Source of the DNA: Atkinsonella hypoxylon
Taxonomy: Eukaryota; Ascomycota; Sordariomycetes; Hypocreales; Clavicipitaceae
DNA length: 33,196 nucleotides
Direction of reading: 5' to 3'
Assembly: GCA_000729835.1 (NCBI GenBank)
Contig: JFHB01000278.1
Location: 1 to 33,196, forward strand
Under the pieces are notes generated by a model. The model was not told the DNA's origin. It ran no database searches and saw nothing but the letters and a program-made list of their open reading frames with translations. The translations under genes were made by a program, and so were the position numbers. Shown piece after piece: positions 10,001 to 21,800 of the stretch. How positions within the stretch are numbered: the stretch's first letter is position 1; every line of letters begins with the position of its first letter.

Positions 10001-11088
10001 GCTAATTTAGAGCCTTCTAAGACCTATAAGCCTAATTTTACTAAAATAAGGGCTATAGGCTCCTATTGCGAAGTTCTAATTCCTTTAGAACAACAATCTA
10101 GGTTGCAGAAGCTAGCTAAAAGAACTATTCCTAGTAGACTTTTAGCTACACTAGGTTCTAATGTATATCTAATATACATCCCCTCTAAATAAGCTGTTAT
10201 AAAGACTAGCTTCGTTAAAATTATAGAAGGAATAGGTCCTATTTTATAGGGCATCCCTAAGGTTCCTATTGGTTCTATAGTGGATAATCCTTTAGAGGGA
10301 GAAATCAATAACCAGCAATTAGTGGATAATTATACTCCTAAGTATCCTTATCCTAGTCATCTGGATGTGCTGAATCATCCACTAGAACCTGTAGATTAAG
10401 CTCTTCTACTAAGCAACCCTATAGAAGCTGTAGAGGCCCCTAAAGCCCTTATATCTATAGAAGCCCCTCAGGCTAATATAGAACCTATAGAAGCTAAAGC
10501 TGAATCTATTGATGCTAATGCTATAGATTTAGATAGAGATATATTTTCCTTAATTAAGGATCTATGCTTTAAGGCAAGAACTAAAGCAGCTATTACTTCT
10601 AATAGAAATAAGGATAAACTTCCTAATACGTAGAAGCAAGCCCTAAAAAGCTCTGCTAAGCAGCATTAGATAGAAGCTACCTATAGCGAATTTAAGCAGC
10701 TATTAGCTGCTAGAACCTTTAAATTTATAGGGAAAGACTAAGTACCTAAGGGCTAAAGAGTTCTAAAGAATAGACTTATTTATAGGCTTAAAAAGGATAA
10801 AGAAAATAATTCTATTAAATATAAGGCCTGCCTTATTGCTAAGGGATTTATGTAAATAGAAGGTCAAGACTATCTAGAGACCTTTGCTGCAACTAGTATT
10901 CCTCCTAGCTGGCGTATATTATTAGCTCTTGCAGCTTTTAATAACTGGGAAGTTAAGCAAATCGACTTTATAGGAGCGTTTTTAAATAGCAAGCTAAAGG
11001 AAGCTATTTATATGGAAATCCCAGATGGATTCGTTGAATTTGCAGAAGCAACGCCATCAGTAGCTAAGCTACTAAAAAGCTGTAATTA
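7025..11088 (+). pseudogene. gag-pol polyprotein of copia element A, broken
   Basis: The frame starts at 7025, where ATA stands for a lost ATG (followed by Ala-Pro/Leu-Lys-Gly-Thr-Gly-Lys), and stays in register to 11088 with no net frameshift; it is interrupted by many TAA/TAG codons. Order: gag (to about 8400, ending in a Ser/Asn-rich acidic tract); protease with NIGST at codons 506-510, normally D-(S/T)-G; GAG-pre-integrase zinc finger around 9341-9470, where the first His and last Cys read Tyr; integrase core about 9520-10250, with QNRLIERA near 9827, normally a QNGLIERA-type motif carrying the catalytic Glu; a Glu/Pro/Ala-rich linker; and RT from about 10700, with QIDFIGAFLN at 10958. 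The longest surviving open piece is 9938-10192 in the integrase. RT stops before the YVDD box. Single-frame gag-pol with integrase before RT is diagnostic of Ty1/copia. Confidence 0.93.
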
Positions 11089-11092
11089 CTAT

Positions 11093-11788
11093 TGAAAATA
11101 ATAGGGATTACAGGACTAGATATCTAAGAGGGTAGTGGTCTCTTAGATTTAGCACCTGTAATTGCTCCTAGCAATTATCACGTAGTAGAAGCAGCAGCGG
11201 CCTAAATTAAGCTGTAGTGTATAGTACTAGATCACGTAAAGGCAATAGATAACTGTAATAGTAGTATCTTTATATTAAGAGCGCTGTAACGAATAAGTTA
11301 GTAAGAGTAGAATCTTAAATCTTTCTAGTCCCTTATAGACCCTCCAACTATATTAGCAGGCTGTAGTCGCTAGAAGGGGCTTATAGGCTACTTTATAATT
11401 TCCGCAAAAAGATTTACTATATAAAAACAAAAAAATTAACTTATAGCTATATAAACGAGACGCCTATATGCACAATTTAATAAATTCCACTAATAACAAG
11501 CAACCCTTATAAGTAACTCTATCCAATAATTATACTATTAAATAGCCCTAATTCTTAGCTTTTAAATAGTATACTTCTTAAATTTCTACTATTGCTAGTT
11601 ATAGAGAAAATCGCAGTTAAAGTTAACTATAGGTTAGGCAACTTTGCCTTAGTTAATTCTAGATGTTTTGCATCTAGTAACAGCAATATCTCTACTAAAA
11701 ATCAACGTAACAAGACCTAATAAGGGTTACGTAATAGAGCAACTAGTAGACATAAAAATAGGCTATATAGGGTAGCTTATTTTTAACA
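11093..11788 (-). repeat. 3' LTR of copia element B
   Basis: A 696-bp LTR in minus orientation (TGTTAAAAATAAGC at 11788, TATTTTCA at 11093). It adjoins the polypurine tract on its 5' side, which identifies it as the 3' LTR. The four bases just outside (11089-11092, ctat) equal the first four bases of the primer site on the same strand (ATAG), which may be chance or a trace of recombination. Confidence 0.9.
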
Positions 11789-11797
11789 CTCCCTCTA
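11789..11797 (-). other. Polypurine tract of element B
   Basis: The minus strand reads TAGAGGGAG directly before the TGTT start of the 3' LTR. This is the expected position and composition of the plus-strand primer of an LTR retrotransposon. Confidence 0.75.
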
Positions 11798-12038
11798 GAA
11801 ATATAAGAAGTAACTAGTTCTATAAGCAACTTAGCTCCTTTAAAGGATATCTAAGTTAGAATTAACCAACAAAATACAGTACTAATAACAGAACTAAATA
11901 ATATAACTAATTTCAGCAATTCTAGGGTAGTTATAGTTAAATATAACTAGTTGTTGTTAATTGTTTTTATTGTTTTCGATTTTTAACTGTTTTTTTGTTG
12001 CTTTTTGATTTTTTAAGTGTTTTTGTTGCTTTTATAAG
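11798..12038 (-). mobile_element. 3' untranslated region of element B
   Basis: About 240 bp lie between the gag-pol stop and the polypurine tract. No gene is seen. On the minus strand it contains runs of AAAAACA- and CAAAAA-type sequence (near 11950-12030) that keep CA dinucleotides, in contrast to the coding part. Confidence 0.6.
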
Positions 12039-15000
12039 CTAGCTAGAAAGCTCTAGTAACTTAATGAATTGTTAATGCTTTTAAATAGCAAGAGGCTTAG
12101 TTAGGCTATCTACTAGCATCTAATTTATATTAATATAACTAACCTTAGCTATACCTTTATAAATCTTTTCCCTAATGTAGTTAAACTTCAAAAGGGTGTA
12201 CTTAGTTCTACTATACAACGTTAAGTTGTAAGCAGTAACTATAGCGCCTTAATTATTACACCTAATAGAAATAGAAGGGGTTAAAGGTAGCTTTATCTCC
12301 TTAAAAAGGCCGTAGAGCTACTCTAATTCCCTTATAGCTTTAGATAATACATTAGATTCTGCTTCTAATGTAGAAAGAGCAATAGTACTAGCTTTCTTTA
12401 ATTTCTAGCTAATAGGTCCACTAGCTAGCTTATATAGATAAGTATAGGTTGATTTAGAAGAGGTTTTATCACTAGCAAAATCGCTATTGCAATAACTAAG
12501 GAGGGTCTTAAGTACTTCTTTAGAGCTAGAAGCTTTAGAAGAGAACCCTAGTGGTATAGAATGCTTATAAATAATAGTAAAGCTTCTAGTACTACTTAAG
12601 TACCTTAGGAGGTGCTTAGAGGCGTTTAGGTGCTCTATATAGGGCTTAGCTAGGAAGGTTAATAGCTACTAAACAGAAAAAGCAATATCAGCCCTAGTTA
12701 GCAACATTAGGTACATTATAGTGCCTATTATGCTCTAATAAAGCTTATAATTGGATTTTAAGAGAAGTTTTGTAACTAGTTGCTTTAGAATTCCCAGCTG
12801 TATAGGGATAAAAGCTAGCTTAGCATCTAGCATTTTGAATCTCTCTAGGGCTTTAAGGATGTATTAAGATTAGTGGATTTTAATAGACCTTTTAGACCTA
12901 TTACGGGTGATTTATACACCTAGAAAGAATTCTACTGGTCCTCTATCTTCTATTAGATAAGCTTTATATAATAGCTTCTTTAGCTTGTTAATATAGCTTA
13001 GATTTAGACTAATTAGAAGACAGTTATCTACATAAGTAGCAATATACGTAGATGTAGCTGGGTTATAAAAGACTGCTGGGTTTAATATAAGAGGTTTAAA
13101 TCTATGCTTTTGAAGTAATTCTGTTAGAATTTGCTGCTATTCTCTAGGACTTTACTTTAGACTATAGAGGGATTTTTCTAGCTTAATTACTTGCTCTTTA
13201 GAGGGCTTATAATTACAGCTTTTTAGTAGCTTAGCTACTGATGGCGTTGCTTCTGCAAATTGAACGAATCTATCTAGGATTTCTATATAAATAGCTTCCT
13301 TTAGCTTGCTATTTAAAAACGCTCCTATAAAGTCGATTTGCTTAACTTCCTAGTTATTAAAAGCTGCAAGAGCTAATAATATACGCTAGCTAGGAGGAAT
13401 ACTAGTTGCAGTAAAGGTCTCTAGATAGTCTTAACCTTCTATTTACATAAATCCCTTAGCAATAAGGCAGGCCTTATATTTAATAGGATTATTTTCTTTA
13501 TTCTTTTTAAGCCTATAAATAAGCCTATTCTTTAGAACTCTTCGGCCCTTAGGTACTTAGTCTTTCTCTATAAATTTAAAGGTTCCAGCAGCTAATAGCT
13601 GCTTAAATTCGCTATAGGTAGCTTCTATCTAATGCTGCTTAGCAGAGCTTTTTAGGGCTTGCTTCTATGTATTAGGAAGTTCATCCTTGCTATTAGAAGT
13701 AATAGCTGCTTTAGTCCTTGCCTTAAAGCATAGATCCTTGATTAAGGAAAATATATCTCTATCTAAATCTATAGCATCAGCATTAGCTTCAGCTTCTATA
13801 GTAGCTTCTATAGGTGTTTCTATAGGTATAGGGGCTTTAGGGGCCTCTATAGCTTCTATAGGGTTGCTTAGTAGAAGAGCTTGATCTATAGGTTCTAGTG
13901 GATGATTCAGCACATCTAGATAACTAGGATAAGGATACTTAGGAGTATAATTATCCACTAATTGCTGGTTATCGATTTCTCCCTCTAAAGGATTATCCAC
14001 TATAGAACTAATAGGAACCTTAGGGATGCTCTATGAAATAGGACCTATTCCTTCTATAATTTTAACGAAGCTAGTCTTTATAACAGCTCGTTTAGAGGGG
14101 ATGTATATTAGATATATATTAGAACCTAGCGTAGCTAAAAGTCTACTAGGAATAGTTCTTTTAGCTAGCTTCTGCAACCTAGATTGTTGTTCTAAAGGAA
14201 TTAGAACTTCGCAATAGGAGCCTATAGCCCTTATTTTGGTAAAATTAGGCTTATAGGTCTTAGAAGGCTCTAAATCAGCTAGATATAGCTGTTTAGGACT
14301 TAGTGGTTTAGTGCTATTTGCAGTAGTATTAACTAAATCTACTATAGCAGGAAGGATGTAAGACTATAGATATAGAGGTAATTGTAACTACTGTAGAGTA
14401 GCACGCAAATAGTCTAGAAGTACCCTTATAGCTCTCTCTATTAGCCTATTCTGTTTATAAATATAGGGGTAAGAGGTGCTAAAGCAAATACCCTTAGAAG
14501 ATAGCTAAGCTTGCAACCTAGTATTAATTTCTATACTACTATTAAAATAAAGGTGTTTAGGGTAGCAGTTATACTAGTTCTTTAATTCCTTAAAGAAGCC
14601 TTTAATACAGCTATAGAGAGTAGAACCCTCTTTATTAGCTAGATTAAAAGACTACTTATACTGTAATTTTCTATTAATTAGAAAAAGAACTAGAGGCCTC
14701 TTATTGTGCAGTATAGGCTCTATCTTAACGGTATCTCCCTCTATAATATCTAAATATCTAGGGGGGTTAGGAATAGTATGCTTACTAGGTCTTCTAACAG
14801 CTTTAGCTTAATTGCAAGCTAGGCAGTTAAAATCCTTTTCCTTAATTTTCGAAAAATCAGGGATTCCTTTAGTAATAGAAGCAGTCTTCTTTAGTAAAGG
14901 GAGTCCTATATGCCCTAATTTAATATACTAAGTAGCAGCTAATTCTAGGAGCTTCTTATAGGAAGAAGAAGCTATAGGGTTACTAGAATTATCATTAGAG

Positions 15001-17240
15001 CTAGCTTCCTGTTGCTCTCTATCTTGCTAGATCTCTTAAGAACCACAGGCCTCGTTTAAGGGATCTAGACGGCTATTTCCTCTAATATCTAGCAACTTAG
15101 GATTTAGACCTTCTAAATCCCTGTTATTAGAAGGAATCTAACTAGGAGCTCGTTTAGGAACTAGGGCTAATGGCTCTATAATATTGTTATTGGTATTATC
15201 TTCTTCTTTAAAATTAAATAATTCCTTAATACAGCTATATTCCTTAGGATTAAAACTAGGCTGTTGAGGGATTTAAACCTCTATAGAATAACTAGCATTA
15301 TAACCGCTATTATAACTATTGCTAGTAAATCCTATATAAGAGAGATTTACGTAGTTTTTACACACTTTAGGGGTCTCTTGCCCCTTAAGCTGTAGAAAGA
15401 AACTATGCTTTTTGGGATTTAGAAGCCTACAGCAGCTTCTATTAGCTAGAAATAGCTGATTTCTAAGGAGAGTGCCCCCTGTTAAATAGTGCTTTAGACT
15501 ACTAATTAGGTTGGTATCTAAACCTAGGCAATATAGAGCATTCTTTAGAGCTAAAGGTCTATATTTAGCTGGATTTATACTAACTAGTACCTAGAATACA
15601 GCAGTTCTCTATCCTTTAGGATAAATAGGACCTCCTCTAGTAGCAATAGGCGCGGTTTTACCCTTTTTTATAGGCTTAAAAGTCCTAAAAAATGCCTTAT
15701 TGTTAACTATATAACAGGTAGAACCTGTATTGTATAGTAAGGAGTTTTTAATTATTCTATTAGAATAGTTAAAAGAAGGGGTATTATTACTAGTAGTACT
15801 AGTATTACTAGTAGTGGATGCTGTATCTAAATTGTAAGAATCATCACTACTAGAACTGCTAGATTTACTATCGGAATCTATAGTATCCTGGTTGCTAGTG
15901 GATAGGTTATAACAACCTATAGCAAAAGCAGCTTCTCTATCCTTATTCCTAGAATTTTTATTACTTCTTCTTTAGCCCTTCTACTTCTTCTTATTCTTAG
16001 AGGCTTTATCTGTATCTTTAGAGGCATTAGAATCGTTAGAATTAGAATCGGAATTCTTCTTCTAATTAGAAGGATTCTTTCCTTAGTTAGCTTTATTATT
16101 ATTAGAACTATTAGAATTAGAAGCTTTATAACTAAGAGCCTTAGATATAGAGGAGCTTTTATCTCTTTGTTCTTCTAATAAGTTAGCTATAAGGAACTGT
16201 AAATTCAGCATTTTTATAGATAGACCTTATGCTCTAGCAGCTCTAATAGAATATCGCTGCCTTTCAGCCTAGCTAGGGAAGGTCTTCTTTAAAGCATTAA
16301 TATAATGATTTACCTAGTCAATAGGATTAATAGCTACACTATAGAGCTATAATCTAGCTAGTAAATTATTAAATTCAGCATTAAAGGCCTCTAAAGATCC
16401 CTTATAGTTCAAAAACGATAAGTTGTAATAACTAGTATATAGTGTACTACATTGTATTTCAGCACTCTGCAAATACTGCCTAACTAGAACGTTATAGGCA
16501 TCTATAGGGGACTTATGCTAGCTTATAGCAGCTTAAGGTCTAGATTAGCAACTATCTCTTATAATTATAAGGATAATAGCTTGTTCTAAATCTACTAAAG
16601 TACTAGCTATACTAGGATTATTAATAAATTGAGGGAATCCTAGTGCCCTAAATTAAATAGTTAAAGCTTGCTTCTACTGTTTAAAATTTTTAGGGCCTTT
16701 TAGCTTAGCAGCCTCTAGAATAGAGTAGACCTTCTTATTTAACTCTTTTATAGTGCCTTCATTAAAAGCAGGCAGAAAAGTAGCACTATTAGAGGAACTA
16801 GAAGGTTTAGGGACTTTAAAAGAGACTTTAGAAGTCTTAGAAGTAACAGAATCTGCTTTAGGAGACCCTATAGAGAGATTACCTATAGATGTAATTATAG
16901 TATCTAATTTACTTAGTAAATTAGCTATATTACCTTCATTTTAGCTTTATTTTGCTTCACTATGCCTAATGAATCTATTTAGGGTCTCTTGTTGCTTATC
17001 CATTTAAGCTTTTAGGTTAGCTTATATATTATAGACTTACACTACTCTTTTAGAAGCTAATCTAGCTTCTTTTAGAGCCTTCTTAGCTGTATGATCTTCT
17101 TTATTAGAAGAGGAATCTACTGGCTGAGGGGGGGACCTTGCTGGACTAGGAAAGCTAGTAGCAGCTGTAGCTAGTGTACTAGAACCACTACCCCGTTTAG
17201 GGCTTGTGCTCTTTCCCTTGCCTGTTCCTTTTGGTGCTAT
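12039..17240 (-). pseudogene. gag-pol polyprotein of copia element B, full length with stops
   Basis: From ATA (lost ATG) at 17240 to TAG at 12039 the frame is exactly 1734 codons, so there is no net frameshift. It encodes gag (with a C-terminal Ser/Asn-rich region), protease (YNTGST near 15731-15717, normally D-T-G), zinc-finger and integrase core (about 14930-14000), RT (about 13560-12800, with YVDN at 13021-13040 for YVDD) and a copia RNase H (about 12520-12050) ending in an LTKPLA block and KLLELSS. Inactivation is by TAA/TAG codons and catalytic Asp-to-Asn changes. The longest surviving open piece is 13665-14000, the integrase-RT linker. This is the only copy in the window showing the complete RT and RNase H of the family. 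The final TAG could be the native stop, since little protein-like sequence follows. Confidence 0.93.
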
Positions 17241-18170
17241 TTTAAGGGTTTAAAATATAGCTAATTTAACGCTCTTTATAGCTAATTATAGCCTAAATTA
17301 CAGTGGAAATAGTAGTAAATAACAGTAATAATTCTTACTAAATATAGGCTAGAAGTGCTCTATATCTTCAGAAATTATACTGAGATTTTTCTCTAATTTC
17401 TTTTGTAATAGGTATAACAGGCTCTAAAGGCTGCGTTATATCGCAATCTGTATGCACATACAATTTGTATAGCAGACTAGATTGACAAGCGGTCGCGAGG
17501 GGCATAAAACACAGGTTCTAGCTATTTTTAGCTAAAAGATTTAGGAGATTCTTCTCCAATTAGGTTCCAACAAATTAGTGGAGACCTAGGTACAGCTAAT
17601 TTAGGGATATCTAGCTAATTCCTACTTTAAAATCCTAACCGGTAGGATTACTACACAAATTAATTCTGCAACCGAAAACACAGGAATATCTAACAGCAAC
17701 AAGAGCTGTTAGGCGTGCACTATAAATTGTAGTATAGCCACTAACAGAGGTGCACAGGGTACACAATATACAAGATAACAGCACAACAACGAGCGATGCA
17801 GTACAGCGCTAAGCTTATTTCTTAATGGAAATAATTGATTAGGCAGTGCCTAATAAAACAATTTGCAGTGCAAATGTAATGTATGCAGATGTATATATTT
17901 TGATGTTGCATAACAATAGAACCTAGCTATTAAGAATAGCTTTAAAAGTGTATATGCACTAGGTGCATAGAACTAGTGCAGGAGGCATAGGGTGGGCAGA
18001 ATAAAAACACTAGTATAGTGGCTAGCGATGTGTGTGCAGCAGGTATTAATAGCTTCCAGCAAGCTACTAATGGCAGCAATAGCTGCTAGCGTAGGTCTTA
18101 ATATAGCTTCTAGTGGGTAATACAGTACACAATAGTAGATTTTCAGCGGGCTAACAGCTTGCAGATAGGT
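17241..18170 (-). mobile_element. Untranslated leader of copia element B
   Basis: About 930 bp between primer site and gag, collinear with 6080-7024 of element A. No gene is seen. It keeps both leader palindromes (17838-17854 and 17861-17875). Segments around 17460-17700 are rich in unmutated CA/TG and CG compared with the gag-pol frame. Confidence 0.7.
17838..17875. other. Twin palindromes in copia leader B
   Basis: ATTAGGCA-G-TGCCTAAT (17838-17854) and ATTTGCA-G-TGCAAAT (17861-17875) are the reverse copies of 6395-6411 and 6374-6388, with no base changes. Confidence 0.55.
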
Positions 18171-18190
18171 CTTCCGGGCTTATAACCTAT
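18171..18190 (-). other. Primer-binding site of copia element B
   Basis: The minus strand reads ATAGGTTATAAGCCCGGAAG immediately after the 5' LTR. One G-to-A change separates it from the site at 5135. It is complementary to the initiator tRNA-Met anticodon arm apart from that base. Confidence 0.6.
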
Positions 18191-18891
18191 TGAAAATAAT
18201 AGGGATTACAGGACTAGATATCTAAGAGGGTAGTGGTCTCTTAGATTTAGCACCTGTAATTGCTCCTAGCAATTATTACGTAGTGGAAGCAGCAGCGGCC
18301 TAAATTAAGCTGTAGTGTATAGTATAGATTACGTAGAGGCAATAGATAACTGTAATAGTAGTATCTTTATATTAAGAGCGCTGTAATGAACAGTAAGGGT
18401 AAGATCTTAAATCTTTCCAGTCCCTTATAGACCTACTGACTATATTAGCGGGCTATAGTTGCTAGAAGGGGCTTATAGGCCACTTTATAATTTCCGCAAA
18501 AAGATTTACTATATAAAAACAAAAAAATCGACTTACGGCTATACAAACGAGACGCCTATGTACACAATTTAACAAATTCCACTAATAACAAGCAACCCTT
18601 ATAAGCAACTCTATCTAACAATTATACCATTAGATAGCCCTAATTCTTAGCTTTCGAATGGTATACTTTTTAAATTTCTACTATTGCTAGTTGTGGAGAA
18701 AATCGCTGTTAAAGTTAACTATAGGTTAGGCAACTTTGCCTTAGTCGAATCTAGATGTTTCGCATCTAGTAACAGCGATATCTCTACCAAAAATCAACGT
18801 AACAAGACCTAGTTAGGGTTACGTGATAGAGCAACTAATAGGCAACTAGCAAGCATAAAAATAGGCTATACAGGGTAGCTTATTTTTAACA
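18191..18891 (-). repeat. 5' LTR of copia element B
   Basis: A 701-bp LTR with TGTTAAAAATAAGC at 18891 and TATTTTCA at 18191, followed by the primer site. It differs from the 3' LTR of the same element by small indels (for example the TTGCTAGTTGCCTATTAG region near 18838-18858, shorter in the 3' LTR) as well as transitions. LTRs of one insertion normally start identical, so the length differences support a mixed origin of B. Confidence 0.9.
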
Positions 18892-21800
18892 ATAACTAAT
18901 ACCTATTTAGCGTTAAAATAAGTTGTAAGAGACCTTACTGTAACCTTTTACTCTTCTAGCTGCTATAATAGTAGTAGTTTTAAATATACTAAGCAATATC
19001 TTAGAACAGCTTATTCTAGTAATAGTTATATATTAATGCCTAGAACGTAGTATTTTGTCTTAAGTAGCCTAATATTAGTAACTTATATATTTTATATATT
19101 AGTATAGTAGTTAATAGCTTATACTTAAGGACCTAGAGGCAGCTCTAGTAAACTAGCGCCTCTTATATATTAAGAGTGTAGTCTATAATCTATTCTTATA
19201 TCTTTACCTTTAATAAAAACCTTCTTTTCTCCTTTTAGACTATATTTAACCTTATTAGGTATACTAAGTCTTCTTACACTCTTTAGTTCTATAGGCTCTA
19301 TAAGTATTTATTTAGGAATAGCGTTATTCTAGCTAGTATCTATAAAGCTATAGCTAGTTAACTTTTTAGCGTTACTTTACTAGCTGTTTCTACCTTAATA
19401 TTCTCTATAACCTCCTCCTTCTCCTTATCTCTATAGAGAGCGCTAAGGCAGCTAATAGAGAGAGGCTAAAGGACCTAGCCTATCTATAGTATTACTCTAT
19501 CTTAATTCTACTCTTATTGTAATAATGTATTTAGTTGCTCTACCTATAGCTCTAAGTAGTATTATAGGTAGTAGTTAAAGAGAGAGAGAAGCTTAACCTA
19601 CTTAGCTTAACGCTTAAAGATCTTTTATAGAGATATAAAGTATTCTAGATTCTTATAGTCTATAAGGATTATAAAGGGGTATATTACTCTTTATAACTTT
19701 ACTGCTTAGGCTTTAAGGTAAGATATTATTACTAAAAGCTCCTTATTATAAATAGTATAGTTACATTAAGCTAGAGATAACCTAGCTAAATAGTATACTA
19801 TAGGCTGCAGTATACTAGCTTTATTATATTAAAATAAATAGCTACTAAGGGCCTCTCCTAAGTAATTAGCCTTTACTACTATATTCTTCTTAAGGTTCTA
19901 CTAGGCTAAGATTAAGTATAAGGTAAAAGCCTCCTTAAGCCTTATAAATAACCTCTTATATTTCTCTATTTACTAGAATAGAGCTCTCTTCTTTATTAAG
20001 CTAACTAGAGGCTCTATAATATTTAAGAAATCTAATATAAAGTTACAGTAAAAGTTTGTAAATCTAAGGAAGCTTTATACCTCTTATAACTTAGTAAAAG
20101 CTTACTACTTCTAGATAGCTACAATCTTCTTTAGATTTAAGTATATCTCCCTTCTTACTATAACTATAAAGCTAAGGTATTTAACTTTAGTTATAGTAAA
20201 GCAGTATTTCTTAAGATCTAAGTATAGCTCTACTAACTGTAAATTTTCTAGAATTCTCTATACCTTATATATATAGTTTTTCCTAAAACCTTTAGTGTAA
20301 ATAAGGACGTTATCTAGATAAGTAGTTATATAATCTCTAAGGGCCTCTTTTAGTGCACTATTAATATATTGTTAAAATATAGCTAGAGCCTCTACTAACC
20401 TAAAGAGGTAAACTAGCTATTTAAAGAGGCTAAACTAGGTATAGAACGCTATAAGGTGCTTCTTACTGTTTACTATCTAGATTCTATAGAAGGCTAACTA
20501 TACATTTAGTTTAGTAAACTAATATACCTTTAATAATAACTTAAGTGTCTTCTTTATTAAGAGAAGTAAGTAATAGTTCTATTCTATAATCTTATTAAGA
20601 GCTTAATAATTAATATAGAATTACTATTCTCTACTTAGCTTTTTAGCTAAAAGAATAAGTACTATTACTAAAAAGGAGCTAGCTTAAATCTATTCTTTAT
20701 CTATTAGGTCTATTACCTACCTCTTAATTTTTAATAAATAGTTCTATAGTATATTATATAGTAAAGCTTACAGTAGTAACAGTAAGGAGCTATCTAGCTG
20801 CTATTTTAGCCTAATATAGTAATCTAGCCTCTCTTTATATAGTAAGAGGCTTTAGGCTTTCTTTTCTTTAAAAAGATTATAAAAGTTCTTTAATTTAAGT
20901 AGTAGTATTAGTAGATTAAGGCCTTCTAGGGATATTTATAATAATAATATAGAGGTAATTTCCTAAAGGCTTATAGCAATAAAATATATAGTAACCTTCT
21001 AGCTCTTACTCTATTTTATTAGAGCGCTATAAACTGCTGCTAACACTAGTTTTATTAGGTTCTTAACGCCTTAAGCTTCTACTGCTTAGATTATAAGGCC
21101 CTTAGCCTTACCTACTAATAGGCTCTAGCTAGTAGCGTTTAGAACAATTCTATTATAGGCTAACTATAGGCTTCTAAAGATATAATCTTAGGTTAAGCTT
21201 AAGATTATATAGGCTACTACTAGAAAGACCTAGCTATTAATATCTATCTATAAGTAAACTAAAGAAGCAATTAAGGCGCTTCTCTAGTAGCTATTATAGA
21301 ACTACTATTTAACCTTTACTACTATTTATACTATTCTTTTATATAGCAATAGAATTTACTTTAGGCTAAGGTATTACACTAAACTCTTATTTATTATAGT
21401 AAAGTAGTTATACCTACTATCTATTTATATATTATAGAATAACAGTTAGTTAAAAAGTATAGAGATAAGAAATAGTAATATATCTATTTTCTTAGTTATC
21501 TCTCTATATTCTTCTTCTAGCTGCTTACTAAGTAAGGGTTATTATATTATTTATATTGCCTTTACCTCTATACTAAGCTTAAGGCTAAGGGTAAGCCTTT
21601 TTCTAACTTATTAGAGTTTTTCTTCTATATATTATCTATTACTACTACTTATATATTAGTTAACTCTAGCTTATGTTTTACTAGTTACTATCTATATCCT
21701 TAAATATAGTATTAAGATAACTTACACTAAAGGTATTACCTCTTTTAGCAGTATTTTTTAAGTTTAGCCTTAAATATCTACTTTACTTATAAAGTATCCT

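Larger units (their letters stand above)
5363..11088 (+). mobile_element. Ty1/copia element A, 3'-truncated
   Basis: A contains a 5' LTR (5363-6058), a primer site, a leader of about 970 bp (6059-7024) and gag-pol from 7025. It stops in the reverse transcriptase at 11088, where the sequence passes through ctat into the reversed 3' LTR of element B. The rest of RT, RNase H, the polypurine tract and the 3' LTR are absent. A and B share the whole A body in opposite orientation. The element is RIP-degraded but less so than the gypsy fragments: many CA/TG sites remain in its LTR and leader. Confidence 0.9.
11093..18891 (-). mobile_element. Full-length Ty1/copia element B (7.8 kb)
   Basis: On the minus strand it runs 5' LTR 18891-18191, primer site 18190-18171, leader to 17241, gag-pol 17240-12039, 3' untranslated region 12038-11798, polypurine tract 11797-11789 and 3' LTR 11788-11093. 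Both LTRs are complete (701 and 696 bp). The flanks do not match: actat on the left (11088-11092, in element A) and ataac on the right (18892-18896, in gypsy G3). A normal insertion would show a 5-bp duplication and the same host element on both sides. B therefore probably marks a recombination scar. It carries many premature stops, so it is not autonomous. Confidence 0.92.

Noticed and set aside
10063..10308. Minus-strand open frame, with equivalents at 14026-14217 (plus) and 25019-25210 (minus)
   Set aside because: All are the same antisense shadow of the integrase C-terminal region in the three copia copies.
13687..13884. Ala/Ser/Ile-rich plus-strand open frame
   Set aside because: Antisense to the Glu/Ala/Pro/Ile-rich linker of B gag-pol, which is open at 13665-14000 on the minus strand.
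11088..18896. Target site duplication around element B
   Set aside because: The bases actat and ataac are not equal and RIP transitions cannot make them equal; only a 4-base ATAA similarity to A remains, which is expected by chance.
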